NCBI RefSeq assembly: GCF_030287445.1
Contig: NZ_JASVWB010000004.1
Span: 1,302,001 to 1,366,000 of the forward strand
DNA from: Streptomyces sp. ALI-76-A
GTDB taxonomy: Bacteria; Actinomycetota; Actinomycetes; Streptomycetales; Streptomycetaceae
Reading direction: 5' to 3'
DNA length: 64,000 nucleotides
Shown: positions 1 through 8,896 of the stretch, piece after piece
How the letters are laid out: each line of letters opens with the position of its first letter
How positions within the stretch are numbered: position 1 is the stretch's first letter
The notes under the pieces: model-generated
The model's database searches: none
What the model saw: only the letters and a program-made list of their open reading frames with translations
What the model was told of the DNA's origin: nothing
Position numbers and translations under genes: made by a program

Positions 1-2121
1 ACCTTCGACACCAAGTCCCACGCACTCGGCGAGAAGGCCATCGCCCAGCTCGCGGCCTGGCAGAAACCCAGCGGGGCGCTGTATTCCCCGGTCCCCTCGA
101 CGATCTGGACCGCCGAACTGCCCGTGCAGATGCTGGCCTCGGTGTGGTCGTTCTGGACGTACTACCTCTACACCGGCAACGCCGACGCCGTCACCGTCGC
201 CTACCCGGCGGTGAAGAAGTACCTCGACCTGTGGACCCTGGACAGCGACGGCCTCGTCAACCACCGGGCGGGGGACTGGGACTGGGAGGACTGGGGCACC
301 AACATCGACGCCCGGGTCCTGGACAACTGCTGGTACTACCTCGCCCTGGACACCGCCGCCAAGCTCGCCGACCTCAGCGGCAACAGCGGCGACGTGGCCG
401 GCTGGAAGAGCAGGCGCGACAGCATCAAGGCCAACTTCGACCGGGTGCTGTGGAACTCCTCGCGGGGCGAGTACCGCTCGCCCGGCTACACCCGCGACAC
501 CGATGACCGCGCCAACGGCCTGGCCGTCGTCGCCGGCCTGGCCCCCGCCTCCCGCCACCGGGCGGTCACCGAGGTGCTGCGCACCCACCTCAACGCCAGC
601 CCGTACATGGAGTTCTACGTCCTGGAGGCGCTGTATCTGATGGGCGCGGCCACCGTGGCCGAGGAGCGGATGCGCAACCGCTTCGCCGCCCAGGTCGCCG
701 ACCCCGCCTGCCACACGCTGTGGGAGCTGTGGGACAAGGCCGGCGGCACCGACAACCACGCCTGGAACGGCGGCCCGCTGTACGCCCTGTCCGCCTACGC
801 CGCGGGCGTCCGCCCCACCAAGCCCGGCTGGGAGACATACGACGTCGTGCCGCAGACCGGCACGCTCACGAAGATCAACACGGTGGTGTCCACCGTCGAG
901 GGCGACATCCGCTTCGGGATCGAACGCGACGGCACCCAGGTGACGCTGACCCTCACCTCACCGAACGGCACGACGGCCCGGGTTGGCGTGCCCACTTACG
1001 GCGGCTCCCAGCCCGTCATCAAGGCGAACGGCACCACCGTATTCTCCGGGGGCTCCGCCACGGGCAGCGTCAGCGGTCTGGCGTACCAGAGCAAGGACTC
1101 CTCGTACGTCTACTTCACGCTCCAGGCGGGCACGTGGACCTTCACGGTCACCGGCGCGGGCCGTCTCGACAACCTCGCCCTGAGCAGGCCGGTCACCAGC
1201 AACAACAGCCTGGAGAACAGCCACTGGGGCAGGAACCGGCTCACCGACGGCACCCTCACCAGCGTGAGCGGCGCCAAGGGCTACACCAGCAACGAGTTCA
1301 CCTCCGCCGACGTGAGCGCGAACCCTGTATGGGTCGAGATCGACCTCGGAGCCGACACCGACCTCGACGCCGTACGCCTCTTCCCGCGCACCGACACACC
1401 AGCGGCGGGAGGCGGTGCGGCAGGCTTCCCGGTCGACTTCACGATCCAGACCCGTCCCGACGGATCCAGCACCTACGCCACAGTCCGCACCGTCACCGGC
1501 CAGCCCAACCCCGGTGGGCTCGTACAGACGTACGGCTTCAGGACGACCACCGCTCGCTACGTCCGCGTGCATACCACGCGGCTCGGAACCCCCGCCTCGG
1601 ACGAGACCAGCAAGTACCGCCTCCAACTCGCCGAACTCACCGTCCCGACCGCCGCGACGACCGTCACCAGCAACTACACCTTGGAGAACAGCGACTGGGG
1701 CAAGACGCGGGTCCTGGACGGCACCCTCACCAGCGCGACCGGCGCCAAGGGCTTCACCAGCATCGGCTTCCCCTCCGCCGACGTGAGTGACACGCCGGTG
1801 TGGATCGAGGTTGATCTCGGCGCCGATCGGGCTATCGGGTCCGTCACCCTCCACCCGCGCACCGATATCGCCGCGACAGGCGGCGGCACGGCCGGCTTCC
1901 CCGTCGACTTCACCATCCAGACCCGGGCCGACGGCGCCACCTCCTACACCACCGCCCGCACGGTCAGCGGCCAGTCCAACCCCAACGGCGCCGCCGAGAC
2001 CTACACCCTCACCTCGGCCACCGGCCGCTATCTGCGCCTTAAGGCCACCAGGCTCGGAAAGCCAGCCTCTGACGAGACCAGCCAGTACCGCCTGCAGTTG
2101 GCCGAGCTCCGCATCACGTAG
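1..2121 (+). CDS. Secreted alpha-L-rhamnosidase-like glycosidase (GH78 type), C-terminal part with two discoidin domains
   Basis: The reading frame is open from base 1, so the start lies outside the window; 706 residues are visible. The first ~300 residues carry the (alpha/alpha)6 catalytic barrel and following beta region of GH78 alpha-L-rhamnosidases (W-T-A-E-L near residue 38, D-W-D-W-E-D-W-G near 95, T-L-W-E-L-W near 240, N-H-A-W-N-G-G-P shortly after). Two homologous F5/8-type (discoidin) carbohydrate-binding modules follow, about 387-547 and 548-706, each with a T-S-N-x-x-L-E-N-S-x-W-G start and an R-Y-[VL]-R ending, evidently an internal duplication. Family knowledge: such enzymes release terminal rhamnose from pectic rhamnogalacturonan or plant glycosides outside the cell. 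The neighbouring sugar-binding lipoprotein and second GH78 enzyme support a rhamnoside locus. A strong hairpin terminator follows the stop. Confidence 0.85.
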   Translation, partial: TFDTKSHALGEKAIAQLAAWQKPSGALYSPVPSTIWTAELPVQMLASVWSFWTYYLYTGNADAVTVAYPAVKKYLDLWTLDSDGLVNHRAGDWDWEDWGTNIDARVLDNCWYYLALDTAAKLADLSGNSGDVAGWKSRRDSIKANFDRVLWNSSRGEYRSPGYTRDTDDRANGLAVVAGLAPASRHRAVTEVLRTHLNASPYMEFYVLEALYLMGAATVAEERMRNRFAAQVADPACHTLWELWDKAGGTDNHAWNGGPLYALSAYAAGVRPTKPGWETYDVVPQTGTLTKINTVVSTVEGDIRFGIERDGTQVTLTLTSPNGTTARVGVPTYGGSQPVIKANGTTVFSGGSATGSVSGLAYQSKDSSYVYFTLQAGTWTFTVTGAGRLDNLALSRPVTSNNSLENSHWGRNRLTDGTLTSVSGAKGYTSNEFTSADVSANPVWVEIDLGADTDLDAVRLFPRTDTPAAGGGAAGFPVDFTIQTRPDGSSTYATVRTVTGQPNPGGLVQTYGFRTTTARYVRVHTTRLGTPASDETSKYRLQLAELTVPTAATTVTSNYTLENSDWGKTRVLDGTLTSATGAKGFTSIGFPSADVSDTPVWIEVDLGADRAIGSVTLHPRTDIAATGGGTAGFPVDFTIQTRADGATSYTTARTVSGQSNPNGAAETYTLTSATGRYLRLKATRLGKPASDETSQYRLQLAELRIT

Positions 2122-2159
2122 CGGTATCCACCTTCCGTGGGGGATGGAAGGGAACACCT

Positions 2160-2196
2160 ACGGCCTTCCGGGCGGCTGAAACGCCTGGAAGGCCGT
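2160..2196 (+). terminator. Hairpin terminator after rhamnosidase-like gene
   Basis: Inverted repeat with arms 2160-2174 and 2182-2196 (one mismatch, 7-nt loop), 39 bases after the stop codon of the upstream gene. No T-run, as is usual in Streptomyces. Confidence 0.75.
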
Positions 2197-2302
2197 ACGG
2201 AGTACCTGCTGGCAGGGCTTATGACGCGGAGATGAGGGACAGCTCAGCGGACTCCTCGTGTACCGCGGACACCACCTTGACGGTGCGGGACTGTAAACGT
2301 TC

Positions 2303-2545
2303 GGCTCTGTCCCGTAATCGGTGATAGCGAAGGGTGACGGCCGTGGTTGGCATGGTGTGCGCGATGTCGGCGAGCTTGTGGATGTGGTGTTTTCGGGCCT
2401 GTCGGCCCTCGTCGTCGAGGGCGTGACGGACCAGGGCGAGGTCATCCGGGTGTCGGCGCGGACCCGGGACGATCCGGTGCCGTGCCCGGTGTGCGGGCAG
2501 CCGGCGGGACGGGACCATCCGCTCGCCGATGTGACAGTCCGGATA
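2303..2545 (+). mobile_element. ISL3-family element remnant: left end and transposase N-terminus
   Basis: Bases 2303-2325 match the inward-reading ends of two other ISL3 remnants in this window (near 4197 and 52365), so this is a terminal inverted repeat. Just inside, a short frame from about 2366 encodes the ISL3 transposase N-terminus: the D-x-V-F-S-G-L-S-A-L-V-V-E-G-V start and the zinc-finger-like C-P-V-C-G motif that in the family binds the ends. Similarity stops near 2545 and the rest of the element is absent. The following stretch to 3014 holds only short scraps of frames that I cannot assign. Confidence 0.7.
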
Positions 2546-2840
2546 GCGGTTGGCGGACGAACCTGGAAGGAAGACTCCCGGGCTACCTTCCAGGCCAGTC
2601 CGCCTGTCCCCGACCGGGATCGCGTACGACGCAGAAACCGGAGAGAAGCTCCCCTCCGATCGCTGACACCTTCCGCCAAACACCTCGGACGCCTATGCCG
2701 GCCCGGTCTACTTCATGCGGCACGCTGTGCCGAGCGAAGAGCGGGCCCGCGAACTTGCTGCTCGGGTTGCACATCCATCACCCTTTTGCCTCACTGTGAG
2801 TCGATCTAGGGAGAGCCGAGGCATCGGCTCTGTACCGGCA

Positions 2841-2854
2841 TCGAAAGATCTCAA
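2841..2854. promoter_or_regulatory. Possible LacI-type operator upstream of sugar-binding protein
   Basis: TCGAAAGATCTCAA fits the core GAAA-N4-TCAA shared with two sites before the GH78 gene at 5086. It lies about 160 bases before the solute-binding protein start. The dyad is weaker than in the other two sites, so this is tentative. Confidence 0.35.
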
Positions 2855-3014
2855 CGCCCCGATTTCCTCAGCTCTTGGGGAAGTCGTCCCTCAATCCAAA
2901 CCCGTCCAGGTGCCATGCCTAGGACGTCTCGTTCCTGATGCCCGCAGCCGCCAGGAGTGCCGGGGAGGCTGCTCGTACAGCACCATTTCCCTGACCCGAG
3001 GAAAGAGTAGTGTT

Positions 3015-4100
3015 TTGAACAATTTCATGACACGCCGTACAGTATCGGCGCTGGCTGTCATTATCCCGCTCACGCTTCTCACCGCCGCGTGCGGTAGTGA
3101 GAATAAAGATCCCGAGAGCGCTGTGCCGACAAACCCCACTACCGCAAGGAGAGGGTACCCCCTGGATCCCATAAAGAAGGGGATGACTATCGCCTTCGTC
3201 CCGAAGCAGCTGGGAGGGAGTCTCTATTTTTCGGCTGCGAGCCAAGGTGGTAGGGAAGTCGTCGAGAAGCTCGGCTCGACATTCAAAGAGGTTGGCACTC
3301 CTGACAGTACCGACACAGCGGGGCAGGTGGCATACATCAACCAACTCACCGACGAGGGAGTTGATGCCATCGTCGTCTCGGCGCAGGACCCCAACGCTCT
3401 TTGTGGCGCGCTCAAGCACGCGATGGACAAGGGCATCCCGGTGGTCACGTATGACTCCGACACGCGCCCCGAGTGTCGTAACGCCTTCGTCTCGCCTGCT
3501 GACCCGGATCAGTTGACCTTTTCGCTGGTCCAGTCGCTGGCGGAGCAGATTGACTATAAGGGAGAAATAGCGATTCTCAGCGCATCCAAGAGTGCGACGA
3601 ACCAGAACAACTGGATCAAGTACATGAAGGAAAACCTCGACACCGACCCGCGCTACACAGACATCAAACTGGTCACCGTCGCCTACGGCGACGATGATGC
3701 AGATAAGTCCTATCGGCTCACCGGGAGTCTCCTCAAAACGTACCCGAACCTCAAGGCGATCATCGCTCCGACCTCTGTCGGCATCAACGCTGCCGCTCAG
3801 TACCTGTCACAATCACCCTTCAAGGGCAAGGTCAAGCTGACGGGCCTCGGAACGCCCAATGGCATGAGGGAGTACGTCAAGGACGGCACGGTCGAGGGTT
3901 TTCAACTATGGGATCCCACCGAACTCGGGAAACTCGCAGCGTGGACTGCGGAGTCCCTTGCCTCGGGGAAGATCACAGGACGAGAAGGGCAAGGTCTGAG
4001 GACCATGGACGGACATTTCTACGTCGGAAGAAATGGCGTTATCAACCTGGGCGATCCGAACGTCTTCACCATCAAAAACATCGACAAATATAATTTCTGA
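3015..4100 (+). CDS. Sugar ABC transporter substrate-binding lipoprotein (rhamnose RhaS-like)
   Basis: 361-residue lipoprotein of the periplasmic-binding-protein type 1 (RbsB/RhaS) family. The TTG at 3015 is preferred because GAGGAAAG sits 9 bases before it; an ATG four codons later is the alternative. A basic, hydrophobic signal peptide ends in the lipobox L-T-A-A-C with the lipidated Cys at residue 26. The mature part has the two-lobe fold: I-A-F-V-P-K near 65, repeated A-I-V-V-S-A-Q-D-P-N and P-V-V-T-Y-D-S-D segments, and a typical C-terminal F-x-L-W-D-P segment. It would capture a monosaccharide, plausibly rhamnose released by the flanking GH78 enzymes (inference from context). No permease or ATPase gene adjoins it, so it is an orphan here. 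GC is visibly lower than in neighbours in the first third. Confidence 0.85.
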   Translation: MNNFMTRRTVSALAVIIPLTLLTAACGSENKDPESAVPTNPTTARRGYPLDPIKKGMTIAFVPKQLGGSLYFSAASQGGREVVEKLGSTFKEVGTPDSTDTAGQVAYINQLTDEGVDAIVVSAQDPNALCGALKHAMDKGIPVVTYDSDTRPECRNAFVSPADPDQLTFSLVQSLAEQIDYKGEIAILSASKSATNQNNWIKYMKENLDTDPRYTDIKLVTVAYGDDDADKSYRLTGSLLKTYPNLKAIIAPTSVGINAAAQYLSQSPFKGKVKLTGLGTPNGMREYVKDGTVEGFQLWDPTELGKLAAWTAESLASGKITGREGQGLRTMDGHFYVGRNGVINLGDPNVFTIKNIDKYNF

Positions 4101-4196
4101 CACGGTCATTCGTCGTGACGACTGCTGTGTCTCCTGGTCAGTGAACCTCTTTCATCCTCCGTGTCCGCAGATCAGGAGGGGGTCTGTCAAACGAGC

Positions 4197-4490
4197 GGCT
4201 CTCCCGTAGTCGGTGGTGACGCCCGGTGTCTGTCAGGGTAGGAGGATGCGGTGGCGGGAGGTCGAATCCGGCGCGCTGTGAATCTGTCCCATGATCCTCT
4301 TGGTGTGGGTGTTGACGCCTTCGGTGCGGCCGTTGTGGTAGGGCAAGGTGAGGCCGGCGTTCACGGCGGACCGGTCGATTTCGAGACCGTTGCTGAAGCT
4401 GCGCAGGTGAGGCAGGTCGATGGCCCGGCCAGTTTCGGCATCTGTGATGATCGCGGCCGGTCAGGTCGCTGCGCCGGCCCCTGAAGGCGA
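4197..4490 (-). mobile_element. ISL3-family element remnant: right end and transposase C-terminus
   Basis: On the minus strand about 75 residues match the end of ISL3 transposases: D-L-P-H-L-R-S-F-x-N-G-L-E-I-D-R, then G-L-T-L-P-Y-H-N-G-R-T-E-G-V-N, then T-K-R-I-M. The terminal repeat begins at 4197 and pairs in sequence with the one at 2303. The upstream two thirds of the gene are gone. Together with the 2303 fragment it flanks the sugar-binding protein, but the two lie on opposite strands, so they are more likely separate insertions than one split element. The interval 4491-4875 holds no gene I can support. Confidence 0.75.
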
Positions 4491-4875
4491 CCCGGCCGAT
4501 GGAGCCGTGGCCATCCCCGCGCGCGAGGCTGCGCGCCGCCACGCACGCGAGAGGTACGAGACCGAAAGGCCCAAGAGCAGTAGGGCGGGGACGGCCATGA
4601 GGAGGCCGGTGCCTCCTCTTCGGCGCGCGAAGCTGCGACTGTCACGATGCCGCCATGCTCATGTCCGTGCCGAACTTGGCAGCGAAATCTGACGCGGGAA
4701 CGGTCTGCCTGTGTCGGTCAGCAGGGGTCCGCCCGGTCGGACAGCAGTGCCTGAGCCCACGGGAGCCGACAGCTCGGCGCCTTCTGCCGCGCCTTTCCGC
4801 TTGCGACGACGTTCTCGATCAAAGGGCCATCAGCGCCTCTCCTCAGGTGCACGCGAGTCATCTCCGCCCAGGAAC

Positions 4876-4887
4876 TGAAACATTTCA
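4876..4887. promoter_or_regulatory. LacI-type operator 1 of the GH78 gene
   Basis: TGAAACATTTCA, a near-perfect dyad of the TGAAA-N2-TTTCA class bound by LacI-family sugar repressors. It is about 200 bases before the GH78 start. The same half-sites recur at 5063. Confidence 0.5.
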
Positions 4888-4986
4888 AATCTGAATCGGC
4901 TGCCGGCCGCCTATACATCAAGGTCAAAATCAATTCAGCATGCCCATGCCATGCTGCTGTCTCGTTTCACTCGCATGTCAGAAGTG

Positions 4987-5016
4987 TTGACAGCCCGTCG
5001 TGCAGCACCGCAGGAT
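4987..5016 (+). promoter_or_regulatory. Predicted promoter of the GH78 gene
   Basis: TTGACA at 4987-4992 and CAGGAT at 5011-5016, spaced 18 bases, resemble vegetative Streptomyces promoter hexamers. The operator at 5063 would then lie about 40 bases downstream of the transcription start and could act as a roadblock. Confidence 0.4.
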
Positions 5017-5062
5017 TCAGCCACTCCGCTCCGTCCTTGGTCAGGGAGATGTCTCCCTCAGA

Positions 5063-5076
5063 TTGAAACGTATCAA
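5063..5076. promoter_or_regulatory. LacI-type operator 2, touching the RBS of the GH78 gene
   Basis: TTGAAACGTATCAA is a 14-base dyad with one mismatch, close to the TTGAAACGTTTCAA sites of actinobacterial LacI-type sugar regulators. Its last bases merge with AAGGAG (5075-5080), the ribosome-binding site of the following gene. Confidence 0.6.
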
Positions 5077-5085
5077 GGAGACCTC

Positions 5086-8000
5086 GTGTCATCTCCCGCC
5101 CTCTTCTTCCGCATGGCCGGAAGACACAGAAGATCCCACCAAGTCAGACCTCCACGGGCCCTCTTTTTGACTCTGCTCACCATGTGGTTCGTGGTCGTCG
5201 GCGGCGTGACCGCGCAGCTGCCCCAGGCGAGCGCCGCCCAGGCCGCGCCCACGGTGCTGACCATGAACGGCCTGACCGCGCCCGTCGACGTGGCCCCCGC
5301 CTCCACCCCGCTGCTCGGCTGGCACGTCGGCGGCGACCACCAGACGGCGTACCAGGTCCAGGTCGCCACGACCTCCTCGGCCCTTACCGGCACCCCTGAT
5401 GTGTGGGATTCGGGTCAGGTCACCTCCACCGCCGACAGCAACGTCTCCTACGGCGGCCCGGCCGTGACCGCCTCCTCCGGCTACTACTGGCGGGTCCGGA
5501 CCTGGGACTCCTCGGGCGCGGTCTCCCCCTGGTCCACCTCCGCCACCTTCGGCACCGGGCCCGGCACCACCTGGTCCGGGGCCACCCCGGTCTGGAGCGG
5601 CGCCCCCACGGCGTGGACGGACTACACCTTCCAGGGCAGCTTCGTCATCAACGCCAAGTACGCCAGTGTCACCTTCCGCGCGCAGGACACCAGCAACTAC
5701 TACCTGTGGCAGTTCAAGGGCAACGGTGAGAACACCATCGCCCCCCAGGTCCAGAAGAACGGCACGTTCACCGCGCTGAAGACCGCCCAAGCCCTTCCCT
5801 TCGCCCTCACCACCGGTTCCACCTACGACTTCAAGATCGTCGCGTCGGGCTCGACTTTCACCACGTCCCTGAAGGCGCACTCCGACAGCACCTGGACCCA
5901 GATCGACACCACCACCGACGCCACGTTCTCCGCCGGCGGCATCGGGTTCCGCACCGGCAGCACCGAGCAGGCCACCTTCGACGACCTCACCGTCACCGAC
6001 CCCAACAACCGACTCCTGTACAGCAACGACTTCAGCGACGCCACCAACGCCGACTTCAGCTGCGGCACCCTCACCAGTGGCGCCCTGTCGATCGGCACGA
6101 GCAAGAACTGCGGCACCGGGCTGCTGACGATTCCGAGCTGGACCTTCCTCCGCGGCACCACCACGCTCGCCTCCGGCAAGAGCATCGCCTGGGCACACCT
6201 GTACGCCACGGGCGCCTCGACCACCCCGGCCCGGCAGTTCGTCTACAAGCTGTGGGTCAACGGCAGCTTCGTCGGCGTCGGCCCGACCCGCCCGGTCGGC
6301 TCCGAAGCCCGCTACGACGGTTACGACGTCACCTCCCTGCTGAACGCGGGCGCCGCGAACACCGTCGGCGCTCTCGCCTACACCACCAGCGACCGGCGCC
6401 TCCTCGCCAAACTGGTGGTCCGGTACACCGACGGCACCACGAAGACCTTCGGCACCGGTTCCCATTGGAAGTCCCTGGACGGCACCCGCATCCTGCCGAA
6501 CGTCGGCTCCATCGGCACCAGTTACTACACGGCACCCAAGGAGAACTTCGACGCCCGCCGATACCCGTTCGGCTTCGCCACGCCCGGCTTCGACGCCTCC
6601 GCCTGGCCCTCGGCGGTCACCAAGAGCGCCTTCAGCGACCTCCAGCCCGCGCCCACCGCAAAGGTCCGGCAGACGTTCAAGACGCCCGCCTCGGTCACCG
6701 AGTACTCCTCCGGCAACTACTTCATCGACTACGGCCGCACCTGGGTCGGTGGTCTGTCCCTGAACCTGACCGGCACCTCCGGGCAGGTGGTCGACATCCG
6801 CTACGGTCAGGTCACCTCCGGCACCAACACGGTCAAGTACCAGACCTCCGCCGGCAACACCTACCAGGACAAGTGGGTCCTGAAAACCGGCAGCCAGCAG
6901 CTGGAAACCTGGGGCCTGCGCGTCTTCCGCTACGTCCAGGTCATAGGCGCCCCCACAGGGCTGACCGCGTCCGACTTCAAGGCCGAGGCCTACCTCTACC
7001 CGTTCGACGAGTCGGCAGGCGCCTTCGACTCCTCCGACAGCACGCTCAACCAGGTCTGGGCACTGTCCCGCAACACCATCGAGGCGACCAACCTGAACCT
7101 GTACGTCGACTCGTGGGAGCGCGAGCGCGACATCTACGAGGCCGACACCTACCTCCAGCTCATGGGCAACCTCTACACGGGCGGCGACACCGCACTCGGC
7201 GACTACTCGCTGAACTTCCTGAAGTCCAACCGCACCTGGCCCACCGAGTGGCCCATGTACGTCATCATGGCCATGCACGACAGCTATGAGACCACCGGCA
7301 ACACTGAGCCGCTGTCCGCCGCGTACACCGCGCTGCAGGGCAAGCTGCCGGACGAGTGGTACGAGTCCGCGACCGGCCTGATCCACAAGACCACCGGCAG
7401 CTCGGGTGCCAGCAGTTGCACCGACTGCGACATCGTGGACTGGCCCGCCTCCGAGCGCGACGGCTACGTCTTCACCTCCTACAACACCGTCGTCAACGCC
7501 ATCGCCTTCCGCTCCTACAGGGACATGGCCGACATCGCCACCGCGCTGGGCAAGAGCTCGGACGCCGCCACCTACACCGCCAAGGCAAACGCCATCAAGG
7601 ACGCGGTCAACTCGAGGATGTGGGACTCCACCAAGGGCGCCTACCGCGACGGGCTGAACAACGACGGCACGGTGATCAACCACCACGCCGTCCAGGCCAG
7701 TGCCTTCGCGACCGCCCTCGGTATCGCCGACTCCGCTCAGGCCGCGCAGGTCGCCTCATACCTGGGCAGCCGCGGCATGGCGTGCAGCGTGTACTGCGCC
7801 CCGTTCGTCATCCAGTCCCTGTATGAGGGAAACCGGCCCGACCTCGCCCACACCATGCTGACATCGACCGGCACCCGAAGCTGGATGAACATGATTAACG
7901 ACGGGGCCGGTGCCACCATGGAGGCCTGGGACCTGTCGCTCAAGTCCAACACCACCTACTCCCACCCGTGGGCATCCGCCCCCGCCTTCACGATCCCCCA

Positions 8001-8370
8001 AAGCATGTTCGGCATCCAGCCCAGAACCCCGGGCTACCGGACCTTCCAGGTCAAGCCGCAGCCGAACTCGGTCACGTGGGCGAACGTCACAGTTCCCACG
8101 GCACAGGGCACCATAGGCGCCGCTTACGACACCACCAGTGACGGACGCGTCGACATCAGCGTGAACGTGCCGGCCAACACGACCGCCTCGGTGTACCTGC
8201 CCGGTGGCACGGCAGGCACGACCAGCGTCAACATGGACGGCAACAGCGTCGCCGCCACCTACGACAACGGCTTCCTGCGCGTCGACGACGTCCAGCCCGG
8301 CTGCCACATCATCACCTCCTCCTCCAGCAGCACCCCGTACAGCAACACCAAACTCACCGGCATCTGCTAG
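5086..8370 (+). CDS. Secreted alpha-L-rhamnosidase, GH78, complete
   Basis: 1094 residues from the GTG at 5086, chosen because AAGGAG ends 5 bases before it and because it gives a signal peptide at once (basic start, hydrophobic stretch ending ...Q-A-S-A-A-Q-A). After an FN3-like N-terminal module and an inserted concanavalin-like module (about residues 165-310), the order is that of GH78 enzymes: N-terminal beta domain, second beta domain, (alpha/alpha)6 catalytic barrel from about 640 to 960, and C-terminal beta domain. In the barrel, S-W-E-R-E-R-D and E-A-D-T-Y-L-Q contain the acidic residues expected around the active site. The enzyme would hydrolyse terminal alpha-L-rhamnosyl residues outside the cell. 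Regulation is likely through the two dyads upstream, and a 16-bp terminator hairpin follows. Confidence 0.93.
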   Translation: MSSPALFFRMAGRHRRSHQVRPPRALFLTLLTMWFVVVGGVTAQLPQASAAQAAPTVLTMNGLTAPVDVAPASTPLLGWHVGGDHQTAYQVQVATTSSALTGTPDVWDSGQVTSTADSNVSYGGPAVTASSGYYWRVRTWDSSGAVSPWSTSATFGTGPGTTWSGATPVWSGAPTAWTDYTFQGSFVINAKYASVTFRAQDTSNYYLWQFKGNGENTIAPQVQKNGTFTALKTAQALPFALTTGSTYDFKIVASGSTFTTSLKAHSDSTWTQIDTTTDATFSAGGIGFRTGSTEQATFDDLTVTDPNNRLLYSNDFSDATNADFSCGTLTSGALSIGTSKNCGTGLLTIPSWTFLRGTTTLASGKSIAWAHLYATGASTTPARQFVYKLWVNGSFVGVGPTRPVGSEARYDGYDVTSLLNAGAANTVGALAYTTSDRRLLAKLVVRYTDGTTKTFGTGSHWKSLDGTRILPNVGSIGTSYYTAPKENFDARRYPFGFATPGFDASAWPSAVTKSAFSDLQPAPTAKVRQTFKTPASVTEYSSGNYFIDYGRTWVGGLSLNLTGTSGQVVDIRYGQVTSGTNTVKYQTSAGNTYQDKWVLKTGSQQLETWGLRVFRYVQVIGAPTGLTASDFKAEAYLYPFDESAGAFDSSDSTLNQVWALSRNTIEATNLNLYVDSWERERDIYEADTYLQLMGNLYTGGDTALGDYSLNFLKSNRTWPTEWPMYVIMAMHDSYETTGNTEPLSAAYTALQGKLPDEWYESATGLIHKTTGSSGASSCTDCDIVDWPASERDGYVFTSYNTVVNAIAFRSYRDMADIATALGKSSDAATYTAKANAIKDAVNSRMWDSTKGAYRDGLNNDGTVINHHAVQASAFATALGIADSAQAAQVASYLGSRGMACSVYCAPFVIQSLYEGNRPDLAHTMLTSTGTRSWMNMINDGAGATMEAWDLSLKSNTTYSHPWASAPAFTIPQSMFGIQPRTPGYRTFQVKPQPNSVTWANVTVPTAQGTIGAAYDTTSDGRVDISVNVPANTTASVYLPGGTAGTTSVNMDGNSVAATYDNGFLRVDDVQPGCHIITSSSSSTPYSNTKLTGIC

Positions 8371-8395
8371 ATCTGCTAGACAACGCCCTACCCGC

Positions 8396-8430
8396 AACGA
8401 GGCACCCCGCACCTTGCGGGGTGCCTCGTT
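8396..8430 (+). terminator. Strong terminator of the GH78 gene
   Basis: Perfect 16-bp stem (8396-8411 with 8415-8430) and a 3-base loop, 25 bases after the stop codon. Confidence 0.9.
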
Positions 8431-8433
8431 GGG

Positions 8434-8594
8434 GACTGTAAAAATTCGGTGTAACTCCCGATCATGGAAGATGCATCGATGACCAGCGACAACGTGACCG
8501 AGGTGGAACCCGTCGAGCCGTCTGAGGCGGCGTCGTCGAAGTCTGCGGACGACCGGCTGATTGACGAGCTGGTGGGCCGGGCTCAGGCCCGAGG
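8434..8594 (+). mobile_element. IS256-family remnant: left end plus transposase N-terminus
   Basis: The frame from ATG 8464 (or 8479) begins with M-T-S-D-N-V-T-E-V-E-P and runs through D-D-R-L-I-D-E-L-V-G-R-A-Q-A-R-G, the usual N-terminus of Streptomyces IS256 transposases. The bases from 8434 fit the element end. Similarity stops abruptly near 8594, where a fragment of another element begins. Confidence 0.7.
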
Positions 8595-8669
8595 ATCTGA
8601 GCGAGTTTGGCTTTGGCACCGGCGAGGCTGACATGGAGCCCTTCGACTTCGCCGAGCCAGCCCTCGCGT
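8595..8669 (-). mobile_element. Tyrosine-integrase C-terminal scrap
   Basis: About 25 residues on the minus strand (R-E-G-W-L-G-E-V-E-G-L followed by S-L-A-G-A-x-x-K-L-A-Q) match the coiled C-terminus of the integrase remnant at 63344-63745. The fragment has no start or stop of its own. Confidence 0.6.
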
Positions 8670-8674
8670 TCGGC

Positions 8675-8815
8675 TACGCCGACACCTGCCGCAGGACCGT
8701 CTTCGCCTGGCTGACCCGCTACAACACCCGCCGCCGGCACTCCGCCAACGGCCACCTCAGCCCCAACGAATACGAACACCCACACCACACCGCTAAACTC
8801 ACGCTCGCCGCGTGA
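8675..8815 (+). mobile_element. IS3-family transposase C-terminal remnant
   Basis: The last ~45 codons of an IS3-type integrase-core transposase: F-A-W-L-T-R-Y-N-T-R-R-R-H-S followed by L-S-P-N-E-Y-E, ending in a TGA at 8815. It is a different IS3 lineage from the two larger copies in the window. Confidence 0.7.
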
Positions 8816-8859
8816 TCAATAACCGCGTGCCCACCTTCCCGGGGGAAGGCCCATCCGAC

Positions 8860-8886
8860 GGCCCGCCCTTGACAGCTGGGCGGGCC
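8860..8886 (-). terminator. Terminator of the small gene at 8897
   Basis: GGCCCGCCC (8860-8868) pairs perfectly with GGGCGGGCC (8878-8886), placed 11 bases beyond the minus-strand stop codon. Confidence 0.65.
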
Positions 8887-8896
8887 GCCTTGTCTC

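Noticed and set aside
4461..4598. 45-codon minus-strand frame with a hydrophobic stretch (L-L-M-A-V-P-A-L-L-L-L-G-L)
   Set aside because: Could be the end of a membrane protein, but there is no RBS, no family and it adjoins an ISL3 break point; not enough to call a gene.
5089..7686. 865-codon open frame antisense to the GH78 gene
   Set aside because: Gly/Val-rich shadow caused by high third-position GC in the opposite strand; no RBS, no family pattern.
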